This document shows positions 12,847 to 21,023 of a DNA stretch of 64,000 nucleotides, one piece after another. The notes beneath the pieces are model-generated. The model searched no databases and was not told the origin of the DNA. It was given only the letters and a program-made list of their open reading frames with translations. The DNA is from Caldilineaceae bacterium (lineage in GTDB: Bacteria; Chloroflexota; Anaerolineae; Caldilineales; Caldilineaceae): the NCBI GenBank assembly GCA_020634815.1, contig JACKBA010000002.1, positions 1 through 64,000 of the forward strand, read 5' to 3'. Position 1 is the first letter of the stretch. Every line of letters starts with the position of its first letter. A program made the position numbers and the translations under genes.

Positions 12847-13738
12847 AGTCTCGCTCCTTGCGCTGGCGGCGTGCGTAGAAATAGAGTGCGATCAAGGTCG
12901 CAATGTAGGGCGTCATGGCCGTGAACTGGGAGGGGACCTGGTAGCTTTGCAGGAGCAGGCCCAGCACATCGGCAAAGCCAAAGAGCAGCGAGATGATCGC
13001 CACGCCCCACGGGTTGCCGCTGACCAGGATGATGGCGGCCAGCGAGATCCAGCCGCGGCCGGCCGACATGTTCTCCGAAAAGAGATTCACGTAGCCCAGC
13101 GACAAGAAGGCGCCACCCAGCCCGCACAGCACGCCGCACAGCAGCAGCGAATACGCGCGCAGCCGGTTCGAGGGCACGCCCGACGAGTCAAGGCTAGCCG
13201 CGTTGTACCCCGCCGCGCGCAGCCGCAGCCCGAAGCGCGTGCGAAAAACCAGGAACGCGCTGGCGATCGTCGCCAGCACCGCGACATAGACCATGAGGTT
13301 CTGCCCGGAAAGGATCGGGCCGACGACGGGAATCTGCGCGACCAGCGGGAAGTTCAAGCTCGGGATCGGGTCGATACCCGGGCCGGCATAGACGCCCTTG
13401 ACGCCAAAGCTCTGGCGCAGCAGGTAGGTGGTCGCCCCCAGCGTGAAGATGTTCAGCGCGATGCCGGTCACGAACTCGTCGGTGTCGAGAAAGACGGCGA
13501 AGAAGATAAAGATCAACGCCAGCACCAGCGAGCCGGCAATTGCCAGGAGCACGCCCGCCACCCAAGAGCCGAAGGTGAACGATCCCCACACCGCGCAGAA
13601 GGCCGCCATGAGCAACATGCCTTCCATGGCGATGTTGAAGACGCCGGCGTAGAAGGTATACGCGCCGCCCAGCGCCGCCAGCAAAATGGGCGTGGCGCCA
13701 GATATCGCGCCGTTGATCAGCCCGGTGACAACATTCAT
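12833..13738 (-). CDS. BMP-type nucleoside/sugar ABC transporter permease (second subunit)
   Basis: This 301-residue permease of the BPD_transp_2 type has eight to nine membrane helices. The stretch LLAALGGAYTFYAGVFNIAMEGMLL (residues 18-42) is typical of second permeases in BmpA-dependent purine-nucleoside importers. The open frame starts at a TTG at 13753, but the ATG at 13738 has a GAAAGG ribosome-binding site and gives the family N-terminus MNVVTGLINGA. The gene ends 14 nt inside the ADP-ribosylglycohydrolase gene. It pairs with the permease at 13989-15059. Confidence 0.88.
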
Positions 13739-13754
13739 CGCTTGACCTTTCAAA

Positions 13755-13790
13755 GAATAGACCGCGGATGAGGCGGATTTGGCAGTTGCT
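13755..13790. repeat. GCGGAT-type short-period repeat, single arm
   Basis: Just upstream of the second permease start, the sequence reads ACCGCGGATGAGGCGGATTTGG. It shares its units with the larger inverted element about 60 nt away and may be a displaced or degenerate copy. Confidence 0.45.
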
Positions 13791-13848
13791 CACGGACAAA
13801 ACAGGGAGAAATTGTACCCATCCATCTACCCAGTCAAATCCCCATACA

Positions 13849-13988
13849 ATAGAACGCGGATAACGCGGATTGAGCGGATCCTCGCGGATCTTTGAGAAGC
13901 GTATCGATTTTGCCGAGTACAACTGGAACGCAGATAAAATCAGCGCAAATCCGCCCGATCGCACGGCGGGCGCAAAGCGCCATCCGCG

Positions 13989-14003
<15 letters not shown>
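13849..14003. repeat. GCGGAT-type inverted repeat overlapping the permease stop codon
   Basis: Perfect 22-nt inverted arms lie at 13849-13870 and 13982-14003, each built from two ACGCGGAT-like units. They are separated by 111 nt that contain further GCGGAT/ATCCGC units. The right arm lies inside the 3' end of the upstream permease gene and supplies its last codons and TAA stop (ATAGAACGCGGATAA). It looks like a miniature, hairpin-forming element rather than a terminator, since no T-tract follows. Confidence 0.75.
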
Positions 14004-15059
<1,056 letters not shown>

Positions 15060-15088
15060 CAGAGACTATGCCTCAAGCATTGAAGAGA

Positions 15089-15198
15089 AACCACAAAAAC
15101 TCGCAGGGCACAAAGCGGCATAAAGGAGGGCAAGCCGTATACCGTCTAGGTCTCTACTTTTCCTTGGTGCCCCTTCGTGCGTTTGGCGTCTTCGTGGT
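15089..15198. repeat. ACGAAG/CAAAG-type intergenic hairpin repeat
   Basis: The left arm (about 15089-15130) has CACAAA and GGCACAAAG units and the right arm (about 15162-15198) has the complementary CTTTG/CTTCGTG units ending in TCTTCGTGGT. The units recur every 8-9 nt. The element fills most of the 155-nt gap between the ATPase and permease genes of the BMP operon. It resembles the copy at 16803-16894. Confidence 0.6.
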
Positions 15199-15214
15199 GA
15201 AGCAGTTCCAGCAT

Positions 15215-16768
15215 TCATAAGGTTGCGTCATTTCCCTCGAGCATGTAGCGACCGATCTGCTCAATGCTTGCCTGCTCCACCGGCACGTCAGCCACGATTT
15301 CGCCGCGATGGAGCACGACGATGCGGTCGGCCAGCATGAAGATCTCCTCCAGGTTGGCCGAGATCATGAGCAGCGCACGGCCGGCGCCGCGCATGGCCAG
15401 CATCTGGTCGTGCACATATTCAATGGAGCCGACGTCCAGCCCGCGCGTCGGCTGGTCGAGCAGAATGAAGGGGCTGTCAAGCAGCAGTTCGCGGCCCAGG
15501 ATGACCTTCTGCTGGTTGCCGCCCGAGAGCGAGCGCAGCGGCGACGAGCGCGAGGGCATGCTGACGGCAAACGCTTCAGCCAGGCGGTCGGTGAAGCGCC
15601 GCGCCGCGCCGTTGTCGAGCAGCAGACCACGCCAGCGCACAAGTTCGGCGTTGAGCCGGTGGTGCGTCATGATCGCGTTCTCCACCACCGACGCGGGCAG
15701 GCTGCCGCCCATGCGCCCGCGATCCTGTGGCACGTAGGCGATGTGGCGCCGCCGCTCCAGCACGGGGGCCGCGGTCACGTCCTCGCCCGCCACCTCGATC
15801 GTGCCCGCCGTGGGTTTGAGCAGCCCGGTGATGGCGTTGACCAGCTCGAACTGCCCGTTGCCCTCGACGCCCGCCACGCCGACGAGTTCGCCGGCGCGTA
15901 CCTGCAAGGTGACATCCTTCAGCCGCACACGGCCGCGGCCATCTTCGTAGCGCAGGCCCGCGACGGCGAAGACGACCTCGCCCGGCTCCTGCGGCGTGCG
16001 GCGCGAGGTAAAGAGCACCTCGCGACCAACCATCAGTTCGGCCAGTTCGGCGCGCGTCGTCCCGGCGGCGGGCACGGTGGCGACCAGGCGTCCCTTGCGC
16101 AGCACCGTCACGCGATCCGAGAGCGCCAGCACTTCCTCCAGCCGGTGCGAAATGAAGATGATCGTATGGCCCTCGTCGCGCAATTCGCGCAGTTCGGCGA
16201 AAAGCTGGGGGATCTCCTGCGGCGTCAGCACAGCGGTCGGCTCGTCCAGGATCAGCACGGAGACCTTGCGATAGAGCAGCTTGAGGATCTCGACCTTCTG
16301 CCGCGCCGCCACCGAGATGTCATCGACCTGGGCATCGGGGTCGAGGTCGAAGTGAAACTGGTCGATGATCGCCTGCACCTGCTGCCGGGAGCGCGTCTCG
16401 TCGATGCGCCCCAGCCAGTCGACCGGTTCGGCGCCGAGCACGATGTTCTCCCACACCGTGTACTCGTTGACGAGCACGATCTCCTGGTGCACCATGCCGA
16501 TGCCGGCGGCAATCGCCTCGCCTGGCGTGCGAAAGCGCACGCTGCGATCCTGGTAGAGGATCTCGCCGCCGTCCTGGTGGATGAGGCCGTAGAGCACCTT
16601 CATCAGCGTGCTCTTGCCCGCGCCGTTCTCGCCGACCAGCGCGTGGATCTCGCCGTCGTCGAAGCTCACCGTCACGTCGTCCAGCGCCAGCACGTTGGGC
16701 GGATAGACTTTGACGATGGCACGCATCCGGATGAGATCAGGGGCGAGGGGCGAGGGGTGGTCGGTCAC
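15215..16768 (-). CDS. BMP-type nucleoside/sugar ABC transporter ATP-binding protein (two ABC domains)
   Basis: The 517-residue protein contains two fused ABC domains, as in RbsA/NupO-type importers. The first has Walker A GENGAGKS (46-53) and an intact LDEPTAVLTP. The second has the degenerate Walker A typical of these proteins (GVEGNGQFE) but a good signature (LSGGNQQK) and LDQPTRGLD. The GTG at 16768 is chosen because AAAGGG precedes it; the longer open frame to 16834 reads through the intergenic repeat. The first 12 codons contain a CGAGGGG-type microrepeat also seen at 24442-24459. It energises the two permeases of this operon. Confidence 0.9.
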   Translation of the reverse strand: MTDHPSPLAPDLIRMRAIVKVYPPNVLALDDVTVSFDDGEIHALVGENGAGKSTLMKVLYGLIHQDGGEILYQDRSVRFRTPGEAIAAGIGMVHQEIVLVNEYTVWENIVLGAEPVDWLGRIDETRSRQQVQAIIDQFHFDLDPDAQVDDISVAARQKVEILKLLYRKVSVLILDEPTAVLTPQEIPQLFAELRELRDEGHTIIFISHRLEEVLALSDRVTVLRKGRLVATVPAAGTTRAELAELMVGREVLFTSRRTPQEPGEVVFAVAGLRYEDGRGRVRLKDVTLQVRAGELVGVAGVEGNGQFELVNAITGLLKPTAGTIEVAGEDVTAAPVLERRRHIAYVPQDRGRMGGSLPASVVENAIMTHHRLNAELVRWRGLLLDNGAARRFTDRLAEAFAVSMPSRSSPLRSLSGGNQQKVILGRELLLDSPFILLDQPTRGLDVGSIEYVHDQMLAMRGAGRALLMISANLEEIFMLADRIVVLHRGEIVADVPVEQASIEQIGRYMLEGNDATL

Positions 16769-16802
16769 GTGCAACCCTTTCGGCTGGGAAGGAAAAAGCG
16801 GA

Positions 16803-16894
16803 GCCACGAAGACGCAAAGGCGCAAAGGGGGCACAAAGAACTACTTCGACTTGCTCTTCTTCGTGCCCCTTTGTGTGCTTCGTGCCTTCGTGGC
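16803..16894. repeat. ACGAAG/CAAAG-type intergenic hairpin repeat
   Basis: Imperfect 38-nt inverted arms lie at 16803-16840 and 16857-16894, separated by 16 nt. Each arm is made of units such as CACGAAG, GCAAAGG and CACAAAG at 8-11 nt spacing, and the outer 9 nt (GCCACGAAG) pair perfectly. It sits between the BMP lipoprotein and ATPase genes, which are transcribed in the same direction. It could form a long hairpin in the operon mRNA and lower expression of the downstream genes relative to the binding protein; that role is inferred. Confidence 0.75.
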
Positions 16895-16911
16895 TATGCC
16901 CTCTTCTTGAG

Positions 16912-17982
16912 TTACTGCCAGACGTCGCTGCCGTCGTACATCTCGACCGTGAGCGTGCCGTCGATGATCTGCTGGCGCAGTTCGTCGACCTTCGCCACGA
17001 TGGCTTCCGGCAGCACCTGCACCTGGGCCTCGGTTACGAGGTCGACGCCGCCGCTGGCCAGGCCATATTGCAGCACTGCACCCGGTTCGTACGTGCCGTC
17101 GGCGACGCTCTTGTAGACGTCCTGGATCGCCTTGCCCACGTCCTTGATGTCGCTGGCGACGACAAAGCCGGGCTCCAGGTCATTCTGGTTGGTGTCCACG
17201 CCAATAGCGTAAAGCTCGCGTTCGCGGGCGGCCTGCAATGTACCGATCCCGGCCGCGGCCGCCACCTGAAAGACGACATCCGCCTTCTGGTCGTAGAGCT
17301 GGAGCGCGGCTTGCTTGCCCTTGGCCGCATCATCCCACGCGCCGCCCAGCGACTTCGTCTCGACCGCGATCTCCGGATCGACCGACTGCGCGCCCTTCTC
17401 ATAGGCGAAGACGAACGCGCTGACGACCGGGTCGACATCGCCGCCGACGACGCCCACGATCTTGTCGGCGTTGATGTTCTTGACGCTGGTGTCGGTGGTG
17501 AGCATGCCTGCGACGACGCCGGCGAGATAGGCGCTCTCCTCCTCGATGAAGTCGACCGAGGTGATCGTGTCCGCGCTGTTCTCCACCACGGTGTCGATAT
17601 TGACAAAGACCTTGTCAGGGTTCTTGTCGGCGATCTCCTTGAGCTGGTCCTCAAAGCCGTACGAAATGACGAAGATCACGTCGGCATAGCCCACGGCGGC
17701 CTGCAGCGACGGCTCGTACTTGCCGGCATCGAAGTTGGCCTCGATCGTGCGCGTCTCCACGCCGTACTCGGCTGCCAGCGCGTCGATGCCCGCCTGACCG
17801 GAGTCGTAGAACGCGTTGTCGCCCAACGCGCCGTTGATGAGGTAGACGACGCGTTTGGGGGCCGCCTGCCCGGCATCGGGCTGGCCGGCCGCCGGCTGGG
17901 CAGCTTGCGGCGCCGTACAACCGGCCAGCACAGCAACGGCCAGGCTGGCTATCAGAAGTAGACTGACGAATGAATGTCGCAT
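16912..17982 (-). CDS. BMP-family substrate-binding lipoprotein of an ABC importer
   Basis: The 356-residue protein has a lipoprotein signal peptide ending in LAGC with the lipidated cysteine at residue 22. A low-complexity Ala/Pro/Gln linker (23-48) and a periplasmic-binding-type domain of the BMP (Med/PnrA) family follow. Family members bind purine nucleosides or related sugars. The open frame extends to 18069, but the ATG at 17982 has a GGAGG ribosome-binding site and begins the signal peptide. It is the first gene of the importer operon and is followed by a hairpin repeat and then the ATPase gene. Confidence 0.92.
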   Translation of the reverse strand: MRHSFVSLLLIASLAVAVLAGCTAPQAAQPAAGQPDAGQAAPKRVVYLINGALGDNAFYDSGQAGIDALAAEYGVETRTIEANFDAGKYEPSLQAAVGYADVIFVISYGFEDQLKEIADKNPDKVFVNIDTVVENSADTITSVDFIEEESAYLAGVVAGMLTTDTSVKNINADKIVGVVGGDVDPVVSAFVFAYEKGAQSVDPEIAVETKSLGGAWDDAAKGKQAALQLYDQKADVVFQVAAAAGIGTLQAARERELYAIGVDTNQNDLEPGFVVASDIKDVGKAIQDVYKSVADGTYEPGAVLQYGLASGGVDLVTEAQVQVLPEAIVAKVDELRQQIIDGTLTVEMYDGSDVWQ

Positions 17983-18039
17983 GTCATTTCCTCCACTGAA
18001 TGGTCGATCGGGGTGTGATTGGCTTGCCGAACACTTGCG

Positions 18040-18069
18040 ATCATACCGCCAACCCGCCTCAATCGCCAA
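18040..18069 (-). promoter_or_regulatory. Putative promoter of the BMP importer operon
   Basis: On the minus strand, TTGGCG (18069-18064) and TATGAT (18045-18040) are 18 nt apart. They lie about 60 nt upstream of the lipoprotein start, in a divergent intergenic region. Confidence 0.5.
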
Positions 18070-18110
18070 GCACTTCGCGCCTGGTCGCTTTCAGGCAATT
18101 TCGCAGCGGA

Positions 18111-18139
18111 TTGACCGGCAGCGCCCGTCTGTGTATGAT
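18111..18139 (+). promoter_or_regulatory. Putative promoter of the Uma2 gene
   Basis: TTGACC (18111-18116) and TATGAT (18134-18139) are spaced by 17 nt and lie about 75 nt upstream of the GTG start. This is one of the best hexamer pairs in the window. Confidence 0.6.
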
Positions 18140-18211
18140 TACGGCAGTTGGTCAACCGTAGCGCCCCAGTTCGCCGGGGCTGCGCGGTTGTGTGAGCGGA
18201 AAGGAGTCACC

Positions 18212-18952
18212 GTGGCCGAAACACCCGTGGTGCAGCAAGTGGACGATGACCTCGTCATCCCTGCACCCGATGTCTCACATCTTGTCACCGAGGATGATAC
18301 GCCTGTGGACAACATCTTCTCCGAACGACAGATGGCGCTGCTGCGCGAGACGCTCTACACCTCCTGGCAAGGGCCGGGTGAAGGTCGCACCTTTGTTGCC
18401 ATGGGCAATGTCGCACTCTACGCGACTAATTTTCTGCCCCCACTGGTACCCGACCTGCTGGTGAGCCTCGACGTAACCCTGCCGGACGAGCCAACCCTCA
18501 AGGAGCACCGCAGCTACTTCATCTGGCTCTACGGAAAACCACCCGAAGTCGTGATCGAGATCGTTTCCAACCGCAAGGGGAACGAACTGGGCGATAAACT
18601 ACTGGACTATGCCCGCCTAGGCGTCGCCTATTATGTCGTCTACGATCCGGAATATGAAATCAGCCAACAGCCCTTGCGCATTTTCACGCGGCAGGGCGCG
18701 CGCTTTGTAGAGACTACCGAACAGTGGCTGGCCGAAGTCGACCTCGGTCTCACGACATGGCAGGGCCGCTACGACGGCATGGATGGCGTCTGGCTACGCT
18801 GGGTTGACCGTGAGGGCAATCTGCTGGCCACCGGACCGGAAGCAAAACGGCAGGAACAGCAACGGACTGGAAGAAGAGCGCCAGCGCGCCGAACAGGAGC
18901 GCCAGCGCGCCGAGCAGGAGCGCCAGCGGCTGAGCAGGAGCGCCAGCGTTGA
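18212..18952 (+). CDS. Uma2-family (DUF820) PD-(D/E)XK nuclease-like protein, C-terminus frameshifted
   Basis: The protein is 246 residues as read. It has the Uma2/DUF820 restriction-endonuclease-like core, with PDLLVSLDV, then a conserved acidic residue in VVIEIVSN, the basic GDKLLDY stretch and GVAYYVVYDPE. The GTG at 18212 follows GGAAAGGAG. From about 18862 the frame turns into an Arg/Ala/Pro-rich tail, whereas the +1 frame encodes the usual Uma2 ending: an ERQRAEQ coiled coil, then ELLAAKLRELGIDPDSI to a stop at 19013. The switch falls next to a 21-nt tandem repeat, so either an indel in the gene or a sequencing error is likely. The physiological role of Uma2 proteins is unclear. Confidence 0.75.
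   Translation: MAETPVVQQVDDDLVIPAPDVSHLVTEDDTPVDNIFSERQMALLRETLYTSWQGPGEGRTFVAMGNVALYATNFLPPLVPDLLVSLDVTLPDEPTLKEHRSYFIWLYGKPPEVVIEIVSNRKGNELGDKLLDYARLGVAYYVVYDPEYEISQQPLRIFTRQGARFVETTEQWLAEVDLGLTTWQGRYDGMDGVWLRWVDREGNLLATGPEAKRQEQQRTGRRAPARRTGAPARRAGAPAAEQERQR
18876..18948 (+). repeat. 21-nt tandem repeat encoding a coiled-coil tail
   Basis: Units at 18876-18896 and 18897-18917 are 21 nt and nearly identical. The third (18918-18937) is 20 nt and has lost one base, and a partial fourth ends at 18948. In the +1 frame each unit encodes ERQRAEQ. Slippage here would explain the disturbed reading frame of the Uma2 gene. Confidence 0.85.
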
Positions 18953-19089
18953 ATTGCTGGCGGCCAAATTGCGCGAACTGGGCATCGATCCGGATAGCAT
19001 CACAGCAGGGTAACGAAAGCAACGGAAAGGGCGCCGTCAAAGCTCGAGCCAGGTCGCAGCGGGCAGTCGTGACTTTGACTGCCCGCTGC

Positions 19090-19471
19090 CTATTCTGCCG
19101 GGCCGATTTCGATCGCCACATGTCCCGCCTTGTTGCGCGAAAACCGGTTCATGAAATTGAACATGTGAAACTGCCAGCCATACTTGCTCGCCAGTCGTCT
19201 GCGCTGCTTTTCCTCGTCGGCGGCGCGTGTCCAGCACACGGGCCGTTGCCTCCACCCACTCGCTCTTGGGCGTGCCACGTGAATCGCTCACGGCGATGTG
19301 CACGCGGCCGTTGTTGCGGATGCGCTTGACCTTGCCGCTATCTCCAACCGTCCACACATAGAGCTTGCCGCCCTCTGCCACCACCCAAACTGGCGTAACG
19401 ACGCCCTCACCGCTTTTGCGGAAGGTTTCCAGCGCGATATAGGTGGGGTTGCCGATCTCCTTGAACTGCAT
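19090..19471 (-). pseudogene. PPOX-class (probably F420-dependent) oxidoreductase, frameshifted
   Basis: The first 80 or so codons encode a split-barrel flavin/F420-binding protein (MQFKEIGNPTYIALETFRKSG, then TPVWVV, LYVWTVGDSGKVKRIRNN, and a VEATARVLD strand). After LDT the frame goes wrong near 19228. The expected C-terminus (AADEEKQRRRLASKYGWQFH to EIGPAE) lies in the +1 frame and stops at 19090, while the original frame runs on to 19037 as non-family sequence. The start at 19471 has GGAG at good spacing. Members of this family act in F420H2- or FMN-dependent reductions. A one-base indel or sequencing error in the GC-rich run is the simplest cause. Confidence 0.75.
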
Positions 19472-19538
19472 GATTGACTCCAGTGCTGAAAAAGAATGGG
19501 TTTTCAATGTGGGTCACTGTAATACGAGTCCCCTTCAC

Positions 19539-19603
19539 GCTCTGTCAGGCGCACCACACTGCACCGATCGCGACGGCCGCGTAGATGGTGCGCCTGACAG
19601 AGC
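19539..19603. repeat. Perfect 18-bp inverted repeat in a divergent promoter region
   Basis: Arms at 19539-19556 and 19586-19603 pair perfectly over 18 nt (core CTCTGTCAGGCGCACCA), with a 29-nt GC-rich spacer. The element lies between the start of the PPOX gene on the minus strand and the MFS gene on the plus strand. It has no T-tract, so an operator, an mRNA leader hairpin or the end-pair of a small mobile element are all possible. Confidence 0.8.
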
Positions 19604-19625
19604 CGCCGATTGTACAGGCCGAGGG

Positions 19626-19631
19626 TATAAT
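19626..19631 (+). promoter_or_regulatory. Candidate -10 box of the MFS gene
   Basis: A perfect TATAAT lies 55 nt upstream of the MFS start. No convincing -35 hexamer is found at 16-18 nt, so the call is weak. Confidence 0.3.
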
Positions 19632-19685
19632 GACGACGTCAAAATTCCGCACGCGCATTGAAAGAAACGGTGTACGAATACCATC

Positions 19686-20921
19686 TTGGCAGCCCAAACG
19701 ACCGAGCCACAGGCGGCTCAGAAGACCCGTTCGCTCACTTCCTCTCATATCTGGCTGCTCACTGCGGGCGGCTTCTTTGCCTTCTTTGTCTTCGGCTTTG
19801 TGGACAATCTGAAAGGGCCCACACTGCCGGCGCTGCTGCGCGATCTCAATTTCAGCTATAGCCAGGGCGGCTCGATACTCTTTAGCGCTTACATCGGCTT
19901 CATGGTGGCGACGCTCCTCACCGGCGTGCTGGCCGACGCCACGGGCATGAAGACTGTGCTGCTCCTGGCCGGCATCAGCCTGACCGCCGGACTCACGGCG
20001 TTCAGCCTGGTCAGTTCGTTCTGGCTGCTGGCCGCGGCGCTATTTGTGGTGGGACTGGGGTTGGGCGCCATCGAGGTCGGTGGCAACGGGCTGATCGTCG
20101 ATTTGCATACGCGGGATCGCGGCCGTTTTCTCAACCTGCTCGCCGTCTTTCATGGCGTCGGCTCGTTTGTCGTCCCGCTCTACGCGGCCCAGTTGCTCAG
20201 CACCAACTTCTCCTGGCGCCAGGTCTATCAGTTCGCCATCATCCTGGCAATCGGGCTTGCGCTCTTTTTTCTCTTCGTCAAGTATCCCCGCGCACAGCGT
20301 GGTGGTGAGGGGCTGAACCTGCGCACGCTCTTTGCTGCCGGCTTCACCTGGCGCATGACCTGGTACTACCTGTTTGTCGCCGTCTATGTCGCCGCCGAGA
20401 TCGGCGTGGCTTCCTGGATTGTCGAGTACTTGCAGCAGGTGAAGGGCTTCGAAATCGGCACGAGTTCGCTCTATCTGTCGCTCTTCTTTGCTGCGATCAT
20501 GGTAGGGAGGCTCGGCGGCAGTTTCATCGTCGAGCGCGTCGGCTACCTGGCCATCATGCTGGTGGCGACCGTCATTGCGACCGTCTCGCTGACCATCGGC
20601 ATCTTTGGCCCGCCGTGGCTGACCTTCTGCATCCCGCTCACCGGGCTTTTCTTCTCCATCATGTTCCCCACGGCGACCGCGTCGGTCTCGTCGCTACAAC
20701 TGGCGAACATGGGGGCGATTCTCGGCGTGCTCTTCACGTTTGGCAGGCTGGGCGGCGCGCTGGGGCCGTGGTTGATCGGCACTGCCGCCGACATCGTCGG
20801 CATCGAGCTGGCCTTTGCGCTGACGATCAGCTTCTGCGTGGTGATGCTGGGCGCGCTGTTGATGCTGCGGAGAATGGCGTGCAGAAAAGTAGAGGCTGCT
20901 CGTAGAGGGGCTCATCTTTGA
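19686..20921 (+). CDS. Major facilitator superfamily transporter
   Basis: The 411-residue protein has 12 predicted helices in two halves with a basic central loop near residue 200 (KYPRAQRGGEG). The general layout resembles sugar permeases of the FucP/MFS type. No in-frame ATG exists near the N-terminus; the TTG at 19686 gives MAAQTTEPQAAQKTRS before the first helix and is the most plausible start. The stop codon TGA (19919-20921 region end) forms the first bases of an intergenic repeat arm. The substrate is unknown. It converges with era. Confidence 0.85.
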   Translation: MAAQTTEPQAAQKTRSLTSSHIWLLTAGGFFAFFVFGFVDNLKGPTLPALLRDLNFSYSQGGSILFSAYIGFMVATLLTGVLADATGMKTVLLLAGISLTAGLTAFSLVSSFWLLAAALFVVGLGLGAIEVGGNGLIVDLHTRDRGRFLNLLAVFHGVGSFVVPLYAAQLLSTNFSWRQVYQFAIILAIGLALFFLFVKYPRAQRGGEGLNLRTLFAAGFTWRMTWYYLFVAVYVAAEIGVASWIVEYLQQVKGFEIGTSSLYLSLFFAAIMVGRLGGSFIVERVGYLAIMLVATVIATVSLTIGIFGPPWLTFCIPLTGLFFSIMFPTATASVSSLQLANMGAILGVLFTFGRLGGALGPWLIGTAADIVGIELAFALTISFCVVMLGALLMLRRMACRKVEAARRGAHL

Positions 20922-21015
20922 CGCAGAGGTGCAAAGACGCGGAGCTTCGCAAAGGACGGGTGAAGAGTATCCCCACGCTCCTCTGCACTCGTCTGCCTCT
21001 AGGGTCTCTGCGTCA
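20919..21015. repeat. GACGCAGAG/CAAAG-type intergenic hairpin repeat on the MFS stop codon
   Basis: The left arm starts with the MFS stop codon (TGACGCAGAG, 20919-20928) and continues with GTGCAAAGACGCGGAG. The right arm ends with CTCTGCGTCA (21006-21015), and the outer 10 nt pair perfectly. It lies between convergent genes and resembles the other short-period elements in sequence style and position. Confidence 0.65.
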
Positions 21016-21023
21016 GCTCTCCG

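Noticed and set aside
15089..15198. Rho-independent terminator in the BMP operon
   Set aside because: Pairing is imperfect, the spacer is long and no T-tract follows on the coding strand.
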